DNA from: Mercenaria mercenaria
Lineage: Eukaryota; Mollusca; Bivalvia; Venerida; Veneridae
Length of the DNA: 64,000 nt
Assembly: GCF_021730395.1 (NCBI RefSeq)
Contig: NC_069362.1
Coordinates: 66,171,501 to 66,235,500, forward strand
Reading direction: 5' to 3'
The position numbers were made by a program, and so were the translations under genes. Shown here piece by piece: positions 39,401 to 49,814 of the stretch; position 1 is the stretch's first letter, and every line of letters starts with the position of its first letter. The notes below the pieces were generated by a model that was not told the origin of the DNA, made no database searches, and saw nothing but the letters and a program-made list of their open reading frames with translations.

Positions 39401-41572
39401 TTTCAGCAACAGTGGGTGTGTTCAAAACAATTTTTCACAAAAACAAGCCTGGTGACCTATTGTTTTTATTTGTTCATTGTTTTCAGCACAAATTTTCCTA
39501 TCATATATGTGAATTTAAAAAAATTCTATGAAAGGAAAAAAAACTATAGGAATTCTCTTTAACTGCCCGCCGTTACATGACTGAAATACTGTTGAAAAAC
39601 GGTGTTAAACCCAAAACAAAACAAGAGGACCATGATGGTCCTGAATCGCTCACCTGTCCCCACATGACCCAGTTTTGAACTGAGTATGACGTCATTTTTT
39701 TCTATTATTTGACATAGTGACCTAGTATTTGAGCTCATGTGACCCAGTTTTGAACTTGACCTAGATACTGAGATAAAAATTCTGACCAAGTTTCATGAAG
39801 ATCTATTGAAAAATATGGCCTCTAGAGAGGTCACAAGGTTTTTCTATTATCTGACCTAATGACCTAGTTTTTGAAGGCACTTGACCCAGTTTCGAACTTG
39901 ACCTAGATACCATCAAGGTGAACATTCCCACCAATTTTCATGAAGATTTCATGAAAAGTACGGCCTCTAGAGAGGTCACAAGGTTTTTCTATTAATTGAC
40001 CTAAGGACCTAGATTTTAAAGGCACGTGACCCAGTTTCGAACTTGACCTAGATATCATCAAGATGAACATTCTGAACAATTTTCATGAAGATCTCATGAA
40101 AAGTATGGCCTCGAGAGAGGTCACAAGATTTTTCTATTTTTAGACCTAATGACCTAGTTTTTGACCACACATCATCCACTTTCGAACTTGACCAAGATAT
40201 CATCAAGGTGAACATTCTGACTAATTTTCATGAAGATCCATTCAAAAATAAGGCCTCTAGAGAGGTCACAAGGTTTTTCTATTTTTAGACCTAATGACCT
40301 AGTTTTTGACTGCATGTGACCCACTTTCAAACTTGACCTAGATATCATCAAAGTGAACATTCAGACCAACTTTCATGAAGATCCATGGAAAAATATGGCC
40401 TCTAGAGAGGTCACAAGGTTTTTCTATTTTTAGACCTAATGACCTAGTTTTTGGACCGCACGTGACCCAGATTCGAACTTGGCCTAGATATCATCAAGAT
40501 GAACATTCTGACCAATTTTCATGAAGATCCATTGAAAAATATGGCCTCTAGAGAGGTCACAAGGTTTTTCTATTTTTAGACCTACTGACCTAGTTTTGGA
40601 TGGCACGTGACCCAGTTTCGTACTTGACCTAGATATCATAAAGATGAACATTCAGACCAACTTTCACACAGATCCCATGAAAAATATGGCCTCTAGAGAG
40701 GTCACAAGGTTTTTCTATTATTTGACCTACTGACCTAGTTTTTGACAGCACGTGACCCAGGTTCGAACTTGACCTAGATATCATCAAGATGAACATTCTG
40801 ACTAACTTTCATGAAGATCCATTGAAAAATATGGCCTCTAGAGAGGTCACAAGGTTTTTCTATTTCTAGACCTACTGACCTAGTTTTTGACCACAGTTGA
40901 CCCAGTTTCGAACTTGACCTAGATATCATCAAGATGAACATTCTGACCAACTTTCATGAAGATCCCATGAAAAATGTGACCTCTAGAGTGGTTACAAGCA
41001 AAAGTTTACGCACGGACGCACGCATGCACGGACGACGGACGCTGCACGATCACAAAAGCTCACACTGTCACTGTGTGACATGTGAGCTAAAAAAAAACAA
41101 AAAAGCAATCTAGGGTCATCATGGTGCTTTTGTTTTGATGAAATAACATGCAGAATATCAAGCAAATCTGCCTGATACAAAAGGGTTTGCAACCTAAATT
41201 TTTGGCTGAATTTAATTGAAGACTGATTTTAGCGAGTTATACTAGTGTATATGAATCTCTTAACAATACAACACCTTGGTATATTATTCTAGTATATATA
41301 AAATGTTGCTGTAACATTTACATTAGTTTCCTATACCTACAGCAAGATATCTGTGTTCTGTTACAGATAAAAATGGGAAGAGCTGGTATGTGGGAGATGA
41401 CAGTATGGTGTATCTGGATGAAAACCGCAGTACAAAGTTCAAGTTTCAGTTTTGTGGTAATGCCATGATGGCTATCAGAGCCCCTAATGGCTGTTTTCTG
41501 AAAGGAGAACAAAACGGACTATTCAAAGCAACAGCCGAAGACATTTCATCATCATCCCTGTGGGAATTCTGA
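22978..41572 (+). CDS. FSCN: Fascin, actin-bundling protein (complete, four coding exons)
   Basis: Exons 22978-23815, 33946-34111, 36842-37137 and 41367-41572 join with GT-AG introns in matching phases (1, 2, 1) into 501 residues. Human fascin-1 has 493. Fascin cross-links F-actin into parallel bundles in filopodia and microvilli through four beta-trefoil domains, roughly residues 10-140, 141-262, 263-385 and 386-501 here. Conserved blocks include KYLTAE, KVNAS, LKKKQ, KRKRCANL, KDELF, EKYWAL and the C-terminal SLWEF (SLWEY in human). Ser40 within KVNAS corresponds to human Ser39, the protein kinase C site that switches off actin binding, so that control is probably kept. The ATG context (AAAAATGG) is good, and a likely splice acceptor ends at 22947 in the 5' UTR. 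The introns (10.1, 2.7 and 4.2 kb) are full of repeats. Fascin identity is very secure; only the UTRs are open. Confidence 0.97.
24236..24404. mobile_element. Short hAT-like MITE with 8-bp target-site duplication, fascin intron 1
   Basis: Inverted ends CACAGGTACCCT...AGGGTACCTGTG are flanked by exact 8-bp direct repeats AACAAATT (24228-24235 and 24405-24412). 169 bp, non-coding. The 8-bp duplication suggests hAT mobilisation. Confidence 0.85.
24592..24620 (+). repeat. 29-base poly-G run in fascin intron 1
   Basis: An uninterrupted run of G preceded by GTGTGTG repeats. It could form a G-quadruplex in the transcript or the DNA. Exact length is unreliable in any sequencing read. Confidence 0.9.
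24621..27272. other. Fascin intron 1, unique part, no gene seen
   Basis: AT-rich intron sequence. Around 25180-25265 there is a fragment (ATCAGACTGCACGGATGTGCAGGCTGATC) related to the interior of the TGAGCC-ended elements at 43221, 45499 and 52501. The open stretch at 26814-27083 shows no motif. Confidence 0.45.
27273..30880. repeat. 3.6 kb minisatellite of 34-bp units in fascin intron 1
   Basis: Roughly 100-110 copies of a 34-bp unit (ACCTTGGTAGACCTCTGGTG then AAGTCCATAGACAA). A common 24-bp variant lacks TTGGTAGACC. Variant and full units alternate in blocks. The right edge (30430-30880) has diverged GGAAGACC/CCATGG variants, and the left edge (27280-27900) has many small indels. Long minus-strand open frames across it arise because the unit has no stop; they contain only the repeat. 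Confidence 0.96.
30881..32271. other. Fascin intron 1, no gene seen
   Basis: Unique-looking AT-rich intron sequence. The short open stretch at 31874-32170 has no recognisable features. Confidence 0.45.
32272..33478 (+). mobile_element. Tandem-core interspersed element, head hairpin TAGCTCACC, fascin intron 1
   Basis: Begins with a hairpin (AGCTCACCTGAGCC, AAA, GGCTCATGGTGAGCT). Diverged core units follow (AAAATCTTCTTGTCTAAAAC and AGAGGCCC segments about every 150 bp, plus one TGACCTTGACCTACTGACC block). The tail is CCGGTGAGCGATTCAGGGTCATC...CTCTTGTT. The same head and tail, reversed, bound the element at 39623-41091. No coding content. Confidence 0.7.
34236..36060 (+). mobile_element. Tandem-core interspersed element, about 140-bp units, fascin intron 2
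   Basis: Starts with TTATGCCCCCTTTCGAAGACGG and continues as diverged units with GATAACTCAAGAACGCTTGGG, ATCATGACCAGCAGATGACC and AGGTCAAGGTCACAGTGACC. The right part (35040-36060) is more decayed and its end is uncertain. Its head resembles that of the element at 48812 (TTTATGCCCCCC...GAAGG). Confidence 0.6.
36080..36475. repeat. Long near-perfect hairpin flanked by AT microsatellites, fascin intron 2
   Basis: The arm at 36164-36262 is repeated in inverted orientation at 36335-36436. A truncated extra inverted copy sits between them at 36266-36332. Arms contain CCACCTACCGGTTTCATATC. TA dinucleotide runs flank both sides (about 36094-36117 and 36434-36472). The transcript could fold into a stem of about 100 bp. 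Confidence 0.9.
36619..36752 (+). mobile_element. SINE 3' part, 5'-truncated, fascin intron 2
   Basis: Matches the tail of the tRNA-derived SINE at 38350: GAGAACAGGTTTGTACTGG, CCAGGAACACTGGTTAGG, CTGCCCGCCGTTACATGAC, then GGCGTTAAACCC and (CAAA)n. The tRNA-related head is missing. It shows the uninterrupted junction that is split in the copy at 38350-39622. Confidence 0.8.
37320..37885. mobile_element. Tandem-core repeat with GGGCCATAACTCT units, fascin intron 3
   Basis: Three diverged units carry ATGATCACCCACATCATCTGGC, GGGCCATAACTCT and TTTCATGAATTATGCCC, spaced about 150-236 bases. Non-coding; resembles the GGGGCCATAATTCT core at 19855. Confidence 0.5.
38350..39622 (+). mobile_element. 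tRNA-derived SINE, interrupted by a TTAA-flanked element
   Basis: The head (38352-38425) folds as a tRNA: GCCCGCTTAGCTCAGTAGG, a seven-base loop CTACGGA with anticodon ACG (arginine-like), GTTCGATCC, and a six-base acceptor match CCCGCT/AGCGGG. The body continues to GGTTAGG at 38565, is broken by 38570-39558, and resumes at 39563 (CTGCCCGCCGTTACATGAC...GTGTTAAACCC). Original length about 280 bp. It lies in fascin intron 3. Confidence 0.88.
38570..39558. mobile_element. TTAA-targeting (piggyBac-like) non-autonomous element nested in the SINE
   Basis: 989 bp, AT-rich, flanked on both sides by TTAA (38566-38569 and 39559-39562). The terminal inverted repeats are AGGGAATTCCTATAGTTTTTT (left) and AGAGAATTCCTATAGTTTTTT (right, reverse complement). 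A TTAA duplication is the hallmark of piggyBac-type insertion. No transposase frame was seen; short open stretches are low-complexity. Confidence 0.85.
39623..41091 (-). mobile_element. Tandem-core interspersed element, regular 145-bp units, fascin intron 3
   Basis: Nine occurrences of CTCTAGAGAGGTCACAAGG (39827, 39972, 40117, 40262, 40407, 40553, 40698, 40843, 40988) at 145 or 146-base spacing. Each unit also carries GACCTAGTTTTTGA and CGAACTTGACCTAGATATCATC. The ends are the reversed counterparts of the 32272-33478 element: AACAAGAGGACC...CTGAATCGCTCACCTG, and a terminal hairpin AAAGCTCACACTGTCACTG...GTGAGCTA. Confidence 0.85.
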
Positions 41573-42160
41573 GGTGCTTGTTTTGGACAAACTTGCTATT
41601 TATAGCTCATTGTGCGCTACCCAAGTTTTCTGTATCATTATATCTGCTGGTAATCATACATGTAAGGTACTGGTTTACTACTTGTACTAATCAAAATAGG
41701 AAACATAGTTATCCAAAATGGTGGTAAACACCTGGCTTGGAACTTGGATATAAAAGCACGGAATCGTTGTTAATTTGTTTATTGTGATTTCTTTGACTTG
41801 GACAAGATCATATTTTGTCATCTTATATAAACTTTATGAGAGGAGATATCTTCAAAAGAAAAAAGTATTTTGACAGTTTGCAAGAAAATGAGTTACTGGA
41901 CATTTGAAAAAAATCTTGAAGCATAAAACCCAGGATATATCACCAATGACTGTCCTCGTGTATAATTGCACATCAAGAACTTACATTTTCAGTCAAACAA
42001 AAGATCCAGATAAACTAGAACAAATGATAGTAAACTGGTAGTACACTTAAAAACAAACTTATTGTTAACTCAGAAATAGCCAAAAACAGAAAATTAATGA
42101 ACATTACAATTCATAGTCAACTCTGGCAAAACTATTGTGAGTTTAGAAACCATAGTACAG
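41573..42160 (+). other. Fascin 3' flank / probable 3' UTR
   Basis: Follows the fascin stop. No open frame. The nearest canonical AATAAA is at 42634-42639, beyond the 23-bp array, so the array may be part of the 3' UTR. Confidence 0.45.
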
Positions 42161-42164
42161 GAAA

Positions 42165-42405
42165 GGAAACCATGGTGGACTTGGAAACAAACACATGGTG
42201 GACTTGGAAACAAACATATGGTAGACTTGGAAACAAACACATAGTGTCTGGGAAACAAACACATGGTGAACTTGGAAACAAACACATGGTGTCTGGAAAA
42301 CAAACACACATTGAACTTGGAAACAAACACATTGTGGATTGGGAAACAAGCACATTGTGTCTGGGAAATAAACACACATTTAACTTGAAAACAAACACAC
42401 TGTGT
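42165..42405. repeat. 23-bp minisatellite downstream of the fascin stop
   Basis: About ten copies of a 22-23-bp unit (GAAACAAACACATGGTGGAC plus TTG and variants). Open in several frames on both strands because the unit lacks stops; no gene is implied. Confidence 0.9.
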
Positions 42406-42540
42406 AGTGAGATAAATGCTTCAATATGACCATTCCTGTTTGCTTTCGTATGATTATTTTACTGTTGAGAAGTATTGACTTTGTAACTTGTAACTATAGG
42501 AGTGCATGGCTGTCAAAGAGACCGTGATTCATTTACATGT

Positions 42541-42570
42541 CTGTATGTCTGTCTGTCTGTCTGTCTGACT
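42541..42570. repeat. GTCT microsatellite
   Basis: Run of TGTC/GTCT tetranucleotides with one interruption. Confidence 0.8.
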
Positions 42571-42633
42571 AACTTGAGCAGTGAGTATTCTTCAGTGTCC
42601 TTAGGTAGTCTAAGGTCATCATATATTCAGAGA

Positions 42634-42639
42634 AATAAA
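42634..42639 (+). promoter_or_regulatory. Candidate polyadenylation signal of fascin
   Basis: AATAAA about 1.06 kb after the fascin stop. It is outside the minisatellite, whose own units also produce chance AATAAA words, so the choice is tentative. Confidence 0.3.
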
Positions 42640-43220
42640 CATATCTTGACATCCTTTCAGTAAAATGTTGAAACTCAAATATCTAAAGCATTAGCTTCTT
42701 TCCTAGTAAAATGTGAACTTTTAACAACAGTGATCTATATTTATCAAGTTCTGTTCTGTTGCTCAAACTTTAAAAGGAGTTATTATCAGGAGTTGTACTA
42801 AGGAGACATTTTGGCTTGCTAATGTTTGACTTAAAATATTTGATACATACTGTAGAGATTATATGACAGACAGTATTCAGACTATTTGTACTGTAGTTTC
42901 ATTTGTTTTGTCTATCATTATGTCTGTTTGTGTGATGTGCAAAAAGCCTTTATTTTGCCTTATATGTTTTCTGAATTTAATTTGCTTTTCGCCAAATTGT
43001 TGCTATATTATGTGTTCAATACCAGACATGGTGCGATTAACTGGAGAAAATACATTATTTGTATAGCGAAGATTTAAACAGGCTTTCTGTGATCACTATC
43101 TTTATTCACCATTAGAGGTATGAAAGTTATATCTTTCCATTTTTAACTACTGTAATTTGAGACAATTCTCAGTACAGGGATATCTATAAAATCTAATGCA
43201 TGCGTACAGTTAAAAAATTT

Positions 43221-43440
43221 GAGCCCCGCCATGAGAAAACCAACATAGTGGCCTTGCGGCCAGCATGGATCAAGACCAGCCTGCCCATCCGTGCAGTCTG
43301 GTCAGGATCCATGCTGTTCGTTTTCAAAGTTTTTTTGCAATTAGAGAAACTGTTAGTGAACAGCATGGATCCTGACCAGAATGCACTGGATCCATGCTGG
43401 TTGCAAAGCCACTATGTTGGTTTTCTCATGGCACGGCTCA
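43221..43440. mobile_element. TGAGCC-ended palindromic MITE, copy 1
   Basis: Long terminal inverted repeats (GAGCCCCGCCATGAGAAAACC... and ...GGTTTTCTCATGGCACGGCTC) and a second inner inverted repeat around CAGCATGGATC. About 220 bp, same family as 45499 and 52501, with a short internal deletion compared with them. Confidence 0.88.
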
Positions 43441-43526
43441 TTTAAATTCTTAAGAACATTCATGTTTCCTATAGTTATGTTATACATAATATTATATTTG
43501 TTAAATTGATACATTTTTTGCTGCTA

Positions 43527-43786
43527 TACAGTCGAACCTGTAGTAAAGACCACTTTCAAATAAAGACTGCCTCTGAATAAAGGTCACCTCCGAATAAAGG
43601 CCACCTCCGAATAAAGACCACCTCTAAATAAAGGTCACCTCTGGATAAAGACCACCTCCGTATAAAGGCCAACTATCTTTTTGATAAACTTCAGTGTAAA
43701 TTCAACTGTACTGAGAGATCACCTATCAACAAAGTCAATATTTTTCATTTCCCCGAGGAGGGTCTATACAGACAGGATTGACTGTA
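43527..43786. mobile_element. TACAGTC-ended MITE with 17-20-bp internal repeats, copy 1
   Basis: Inverted ends TACAGTCGAACCTGT and (reverse complement) TACAGTCAATCCTGT. The interior is a run of diverged ATAAAGACCACCTCCGA-type units. About 260 bp, non-coding. The ends match those at 61415-63398. Confidence 0.75.
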
Positions 43787-45498
43787 GTTTTTATCACCTG
43801 ACCAAAATTCCAAGTATTAGCCTGTAAGCCATGATGCTTTATTTTTCTGTTGTTATATAACATGTATAATTTGTACTTATTTATTAACTCACTCCATTTA
43901 CCTTCATTGCATTCAGTAGGGACCATTAAATCAGACTTTTTATTAGTCATCCTTTTTATTAAATCACACTTTTTATTCTTTAATGATTTAAGTATCAGTT
44001 ACCATCAAATTGGACATACATTGATTTTATTTTAGCATAATTCACTATTAATGGTATTCAATCAAAACATAGTTAGACTTTAATTATCATGGTAACTAAT
44101 AACTGTAATCTAAAATCAAAAAGCTGTTGTGTTAGGAAACCACAATTTACTCAAAAAGTCCATAAAATTGTGATTTTGCGATTACAGAGGGTAGAATATA
44201 ATGTGCTGTATAAATGCCTACTGTTTTGACCAATAATGATGCTTTAGCATCGATCATTTCTGACATTTTGCCTTATTTTATCATAACTATAGTTTGCTTT
44301 GACTCAACAAATTAACATAGAAGATGATTATATTAATGCTAGATGTTTCAGGGCAGGAAAAACTATACACCAAGTTCTGACAGATTTCAGACTATACTAA
44401 GAAATTCTTAAATGGACATGCCTTCAGATAAAGGTCAAACTATTTCAGATATCAACTTTATTTCAGTACACATTTTATGAGTATGATTATAAAATTTAAT
44501 TACATCTAAAATTTCTAAATATCTAAACTATTTGAGTTTTTATATATCTAAAGTACACAAGTTTTTCCAATATTACCCAGAATTTGAGAAACACCTTGAT
44601 TGCAATTATTAACTAATAAAAAATTAATACTTTCTAAATGACATAAGTCTGGAGTTGTGTCCCTTTAACATAATGTTATTTAACCACTTATTATTATTGG
44701 GTTTGTTCTTTCATTTCAAGACTCTTCAAAGCCCTTTTAATTCATTTAAAATTACTGTAAAATTACATTCCGCAATGATGAGATCAAGGATTGGCCACAT
44801 TATCTGAGACACAAACATTTGTTTCTGTCTGTTCTAGAGATTTTGGTAGAATCCAGACAAAGGCACAGAGCATCATTTTTTATGTGTATTGATTTTTGGA
44901 TGCCTTTAGCAGGAATCAATATTTTACCATTTAAGAAAATAGCTTGCTTTGTTTTATATCATTTGAACAGCAGATGTTAACTATTGACAGTGAACTATTG
45001 CTATATAATCTAAATGGCATTTTCAGTAGTTGCTATGAAACGATTTAGAATTGTGAAAGTAACATAAAATCCAAGAAACTGTAGAAAATTGCAGGAAAAT
45101 TCCAAACCTCTATGTGGATGTGGCGAGAAATACCAAATTGATTTTTCTATTGCTGTATTCTTGTACTTCAGTTTTAAATACTATATACAGTACCTGCAGG
45201 GTTGGGTAGCTGCTGTATATTTTTAAATGATAAAATCTGGTATGGCTGCAGTTTCTGCAGGGAGGACCAAGACACAGAAGTTTATCAAATTTACAGATTG
45301 CTTCTTATCAGAATAACATGTACAGTTGAGTTTCTCTGAAATAATGTGATGTATACATATTATTGCATTTAAGCAAGTCATAGTTTGTAGCCATTTTGAG
45401 ACTGCATTTTGTAATTAAATGCCAAATATCTACAGCCTGTTTTGTTATACTTTACCTAAAGTTTAATGTAGCATGTAATACAACTGTATTACTAAGAT
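43787..45498. other. Intergenic, nothing recognised
   Basis: AT-rich unique-looking DNA without convincing open frames, RNA genes or repeats. Confidence 0.45.
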
Positions 45499-45737
45499 AT
45501 GAGCCGTGCCATGGGAAAACCAACATAGTGGCTTTGTGACCAGCATGGATCAAGACCAGCCTGCGCATCTGCACAGTTTGGTCAGGATCCATGCTGTTCG
45601 CTTTCAAAGTCCATTGCAATTAGAGAAACTGTTAGCGAACAGCATGGATCCTGACCAGACTGCGCTGATGCGCAGGCTGGTCTGGATCCATGCTGGTTGC
45701 AAAGCCACTATGTTGGTTTTCTCATGGCGTGGCTCAT
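45499..45737. mobile_element. TGAGCC-ended palindromic MITE, copy 2
   Basis: Ends ATGAGCCGTGCCATGGGAAAACC and its reverse complement. Interior with paired CAGCATGGATCC and GATCCATGCTG segments and GCAATTAGAGAAACTGTTAG. 239 bp. Confidence 0.9.
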
Positions 45738-46073
45738 ATGGAAGATCTGTGTGGAAATAGACCAGGAATATTGTCTAGCTGCATCATTAAGAACCTATTT
45801 CTACACATATTACTATACATTGCTATATAAACCTCATTAATAATTTCTGTGGTAACAAAATGCTGCCTTTTATTACTTCCAAATAATTAGATACATTGGT
45901 ACACATGATGGGAGGGATGTTCAAAAATTAGGCGGACTTAACACATTATTTACACAAGTTTAAAAGCAAAGCAGTTGATTCGCATATTATTTGTTAAAAT
46001 GGATAAAACTTGCATTTTACCAATGTGTCTTTGTTGTAAACATATTTTTTTTTTTCAAAATATCTCTGTAAAG

Positions 46074-47349
46074 TAACATGGGTATTGACAATATTGCAAC
46101 ATGGGTATTTACAATACGACAACATGGGTATTTACAATACAGCAACATGGGTATTTAAAATACAGTAACATGGGTATTGACAATATTGCAACATGGGTAT
46201 TTACAATACGACAACATGGGTATTTACAATACAGCAACATGGGTGTTTAAAATACAGCTACATGGGTATTTACAATATTGCAACATGGGTATTTACAATA
46301 CAGTAACATGAGTATTTACAATAGTGTAACATGGGTGTTTAAAATACAGTAACATGGGTATTTACAATATTGCAACATGGGTATTTACAATATTGCAACA
46401 TGGGTATTTAAATATTGTAACATGGGTGTTAAAAATACAGGTACATGCATATTAATAATATTTGCAACATGAATATTTACAATATTGCAACATGGGTATT
46501 TACAATATTGCAACATGGGTATTTTACAATATTGCAACATGGGTGTTTTACAATATTGCAACATGGGTGTTTTACAATATTGCAACATGGGTATCTACAA
46601 TATTGCAACATGGGTGTTTAAAATACGGTAACATCGGTATTGACAATATTGCAACATGGGTGTTTACAATATTGCAACATGGGTATCTACAATATTGCAA
46701 CATGGGTATTTGCAATATTTACCACAATGCAACATGGGTATTTACAATACAGCAACATCGGGTGTTTGAAATACAGTAACATGGATATTAACAACATGGG
46801 TATTTACAATATTGCAACATGGGTATTTACAATATTGCAACATGGGTATTTACAATATCGCAACATTGGTAGTTACAATATTGCAACATGGGTATTTACA
46901 ACATTGCAACATGGGTATTTACAACATTGCAACATGGGTATTTACAGCATTGCAACATGGGTATTTACAATATTGCAACATGGGTATTTACAACATTGCA
47001 ACATGGGTATTTACATCATTGCAACATGGGTATTTACAGCATTGCAACATGGGTATTTACAATATCGCAACATGGGTATTTACAATATCGCAACATGGGT
47101 ATTTACAATATTGCAACATGGGTATTTACAGCATTGCAACATGGGTATTTACAATATTGCAACATGGGTATTTACAACATTGCAACATGGGTATTTACAG
47201 CATTGCAACATGGGTATTTACAATATTGCAACATGGGTATTTACAGCATTGCAACATGGGTATTTACAATATTGCAACACAGGGTAACAGCATTGCAACA
47301 TAGGTATTTACAATATTGCAACACAGGGTAACAGCATTGCAACATAGCT
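46074..47349. repeat. 23-bp minisatellite, about 55 copies
   Basis: Unit ATTGCAACATGGGTATTTAC plus three bases, period 23 (for example AACATGGG at 46931 and 46954). The left third has more variants (ATACAGTAACATGG); the right two thirds are very uniform. Open frames across it are products of the repeat. Confidence 0.95.
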
Positions 47350-48811
47350 ATGTACAGCTTACTTTGTTTCTTCATTACAAATTTTATTAACAAACTCTGG
47401 GTAAGTGATGATACTCAATATTTCAGCTCCTGAAATTATTATTATTAAGTCATAGCTGTTTAATAAGCATAATTATTCTACATAGGAAGGAACAGAATGA
47501 ATGCTTGCTGTAAAGAATGAAGTGTCTGAGAGATGTTTTTCAGTCTTAACATCACTGTGATCTTGACCTAAGATTTTAAAACAATTTGGGTCACTTACTG
47601 GTAATCAGACAATTGTGTTAAGAAGTTTTGCAAGTGTTCTCCACTTATTAAATTTTTTGCAACAAATGAATATTGAAAGAGTATATCAGAATTATATAAT
47701 GTCAGCTCCTCCATATAGAGCCATTAATCAGCAATGTGTGGAAATTATACTGATTATTATTGACAATGAAGTGTTACCTGGAGACAGTTTTCAAAAAAAG
47801 ATATAAATTTCCCCAAGCCCTATGGTCTAGTAAATATAGCAAAATATAAGGCTCTCTACAAAGGTTGCCTCACTAGGGGGTTTCCATGCGTGTTACCACA
47901 ATCAGTGGCCTGTCATAGAAAGTAAATACCCTCTAACTATCAGCTACTGAATCAAATTAAAGGATATCCACAAGGGAAATAAATAAATCAACGAATCTTG
48001 CTGTTTAGCATTCACTAATGTAGATATTTGTGAAAGCTAGAGATTTCCAAGCATTAATATTCTAAAAGGTTAATTCATTATTTTCTTGCACCAGACACTG
48101 AAAGCTAAATTAATATATAAATGCAGTGGAAAATGTTTGCTTAAAAATATTAAACTTGACCAATTAATAACTGAGGCAAAAAAATTCAAGTTATTTAATG
48201 TACAAAATCTTTTTACATCTAGAATATCGAAAGGAACTTGAAATTATAAAGGTTATACAACATCTCCTATTTGTTTTTAAAAAAAAAGTTCAATCATGAC
48301 CTCTTACAGTTTATTTAAAGACGTCAACTTTTTACACGCATCAAAAACCTTCATCATTCTGTTGGTTTTAACAAAAACCTGGGAAAACTAAAACTGCTAA
48401 ATGATGATCGTCTTCCTGTTATTTGGGAGTATTAGTCATGGCAAAATGATTTAATTTGTACTTCATAACAAAAATCTTTGCTTTAACAAAAATGAAACCG
48501 CTATCTTCCTACATAGAAATATTCAGATTATCCCAGTGGGAAGCAACAGATACAGAATTTTAATTGACTTTTACACTTCTAAACAAGGAAGTGACATTGC
48601 AGATTTGTATCTATTAAAGACACTTCTTACATAAGATGTGACATTGCAGATATGTGTCTATTAAAGACTATAAGGATCTTACATGCCTGCCTGTATAAGA
48701 CGAGTTATCCGTACCCGTGGGACAGTGTGGAATGAAAAATGGAGGTTTTTTATCCAAGCTGTCCAGAGGGTTGGGAAAACAGCTGTCATACAGGCAGACA
48801 TGTAAGACCAT
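47350..48811. other. Intergenic, one stray satellite fragment
   Basis: Mostly unique AT-rich DNA. At about 48585-48670 there are two copies of GTGACATTGCAGATTTGTAT...ATTAAAGACA, the same unit as the array at 49815-50190. Nothing else was seen. Confidence 0.5.
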
Positions 48812-49590
48812 TTTTATGCCCCCCCCCCCCGAAGGGAGGCATATAGTTTTTGAACCGTCTGTCAGTCTGTCAGTCTGCTGTCCGCAATTTTTGTGTCCGG
48901 TCCATATCTTTGTCATCCATGGATGGATTTTCAAATAACTTGGCATGAATGTGTACCACAGTAAGATGACATGTCACGCGCAAGACCCAGGTCCGTAGCT
49001 CAAAGGTCAAGGTCACACATAGACGTTAAAGGTCATTTTTCATGATAGTGCATTTGTGTCCAGTCCATATCTTTGTCATCCATGGATGGATTTTCAAATA
49101 ACTTGGCATGAATGTGTACCACAGTAAGATGACGTGTCGCGCGCAAGACCCAGGTCCGTAGCTCAAAGGTCAAGGTCACACTTAGACGTTAAAGGTCATT
49201 TTTCATGATAGTGCATTCATGTCCGGTCCATATCTTTGTCATCCATGGATGGATTTTCAAATAACTTCGCATGAATGTGTACCACAGTAAGACGACGTGT
49301 CGCGCGCAAGACCCAGGTTCGTAGCTCAAAGGTCAAGGTCACACTTAGACGTTAAAGGTCATATTTCATGATAGTGCATTGATGGGTGTGTCCGGTCCAT
49401 ATCTTTGTCATTCATGCATGGATTTTAAAATTATTGGGCATGAATGTGTACCACAGTAAGACGACGTGTCACGCGCAAGACCCAGGTCCGTAGGTCAACG
49501 GTCCTAAACTCTAACATCGGCCATATATAACTATTCATTCAAAGTGCCATCAGGGGCATGTGTCATCGTATGGAGACAGCTCTTGTTCTT
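48812..49590 (+). mobile_element. Tandem-core interspersed element, 163-bp units
   Basis: Starts TTTATG plus a C run and GAAGGGAGGCATATAG. TTTGTCATCCATGGATGG recurs at about 48911, 49074, 49237 and 49406 (spacing 163, 163, 169). Units also carry AAAGGTCAAGGTCACAC. The tail is TGTCATCGTATGGAGACAGC then TCTTGTT. Non-coding. Confidence 0.8.
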
Positions 49591-49814
49591 GCCTATCATA
49601 TTCAAAATAAATCATGGTAACAAATAGATTTGGGTATTTCCTGGCATTACTTTTATTGTTTATGACATCATAATAGTGCTAGTACAATGTGATGTCACCT
49701 AAGTGCATGCTATTTTCCCTAGATAAGAAAGGGATACTAGTATCTATCCCTAGCATGTGCCTGGACAAATGTATACTTTTCCCACTAGGTTGGAAAGAAA
49801 TTCCTTACAACAGA

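Noticed and set aside
42094-42429. Open frames on both strands downstream of fascin
   Set aside because: Translations of the short 23-bp array.
46462-47331. Plus-strand open frames of NIATWVF/GYLQYCNMG repeats
   Set aside because: Translations of the 23-bp minisatellite; no unique sequence attached.
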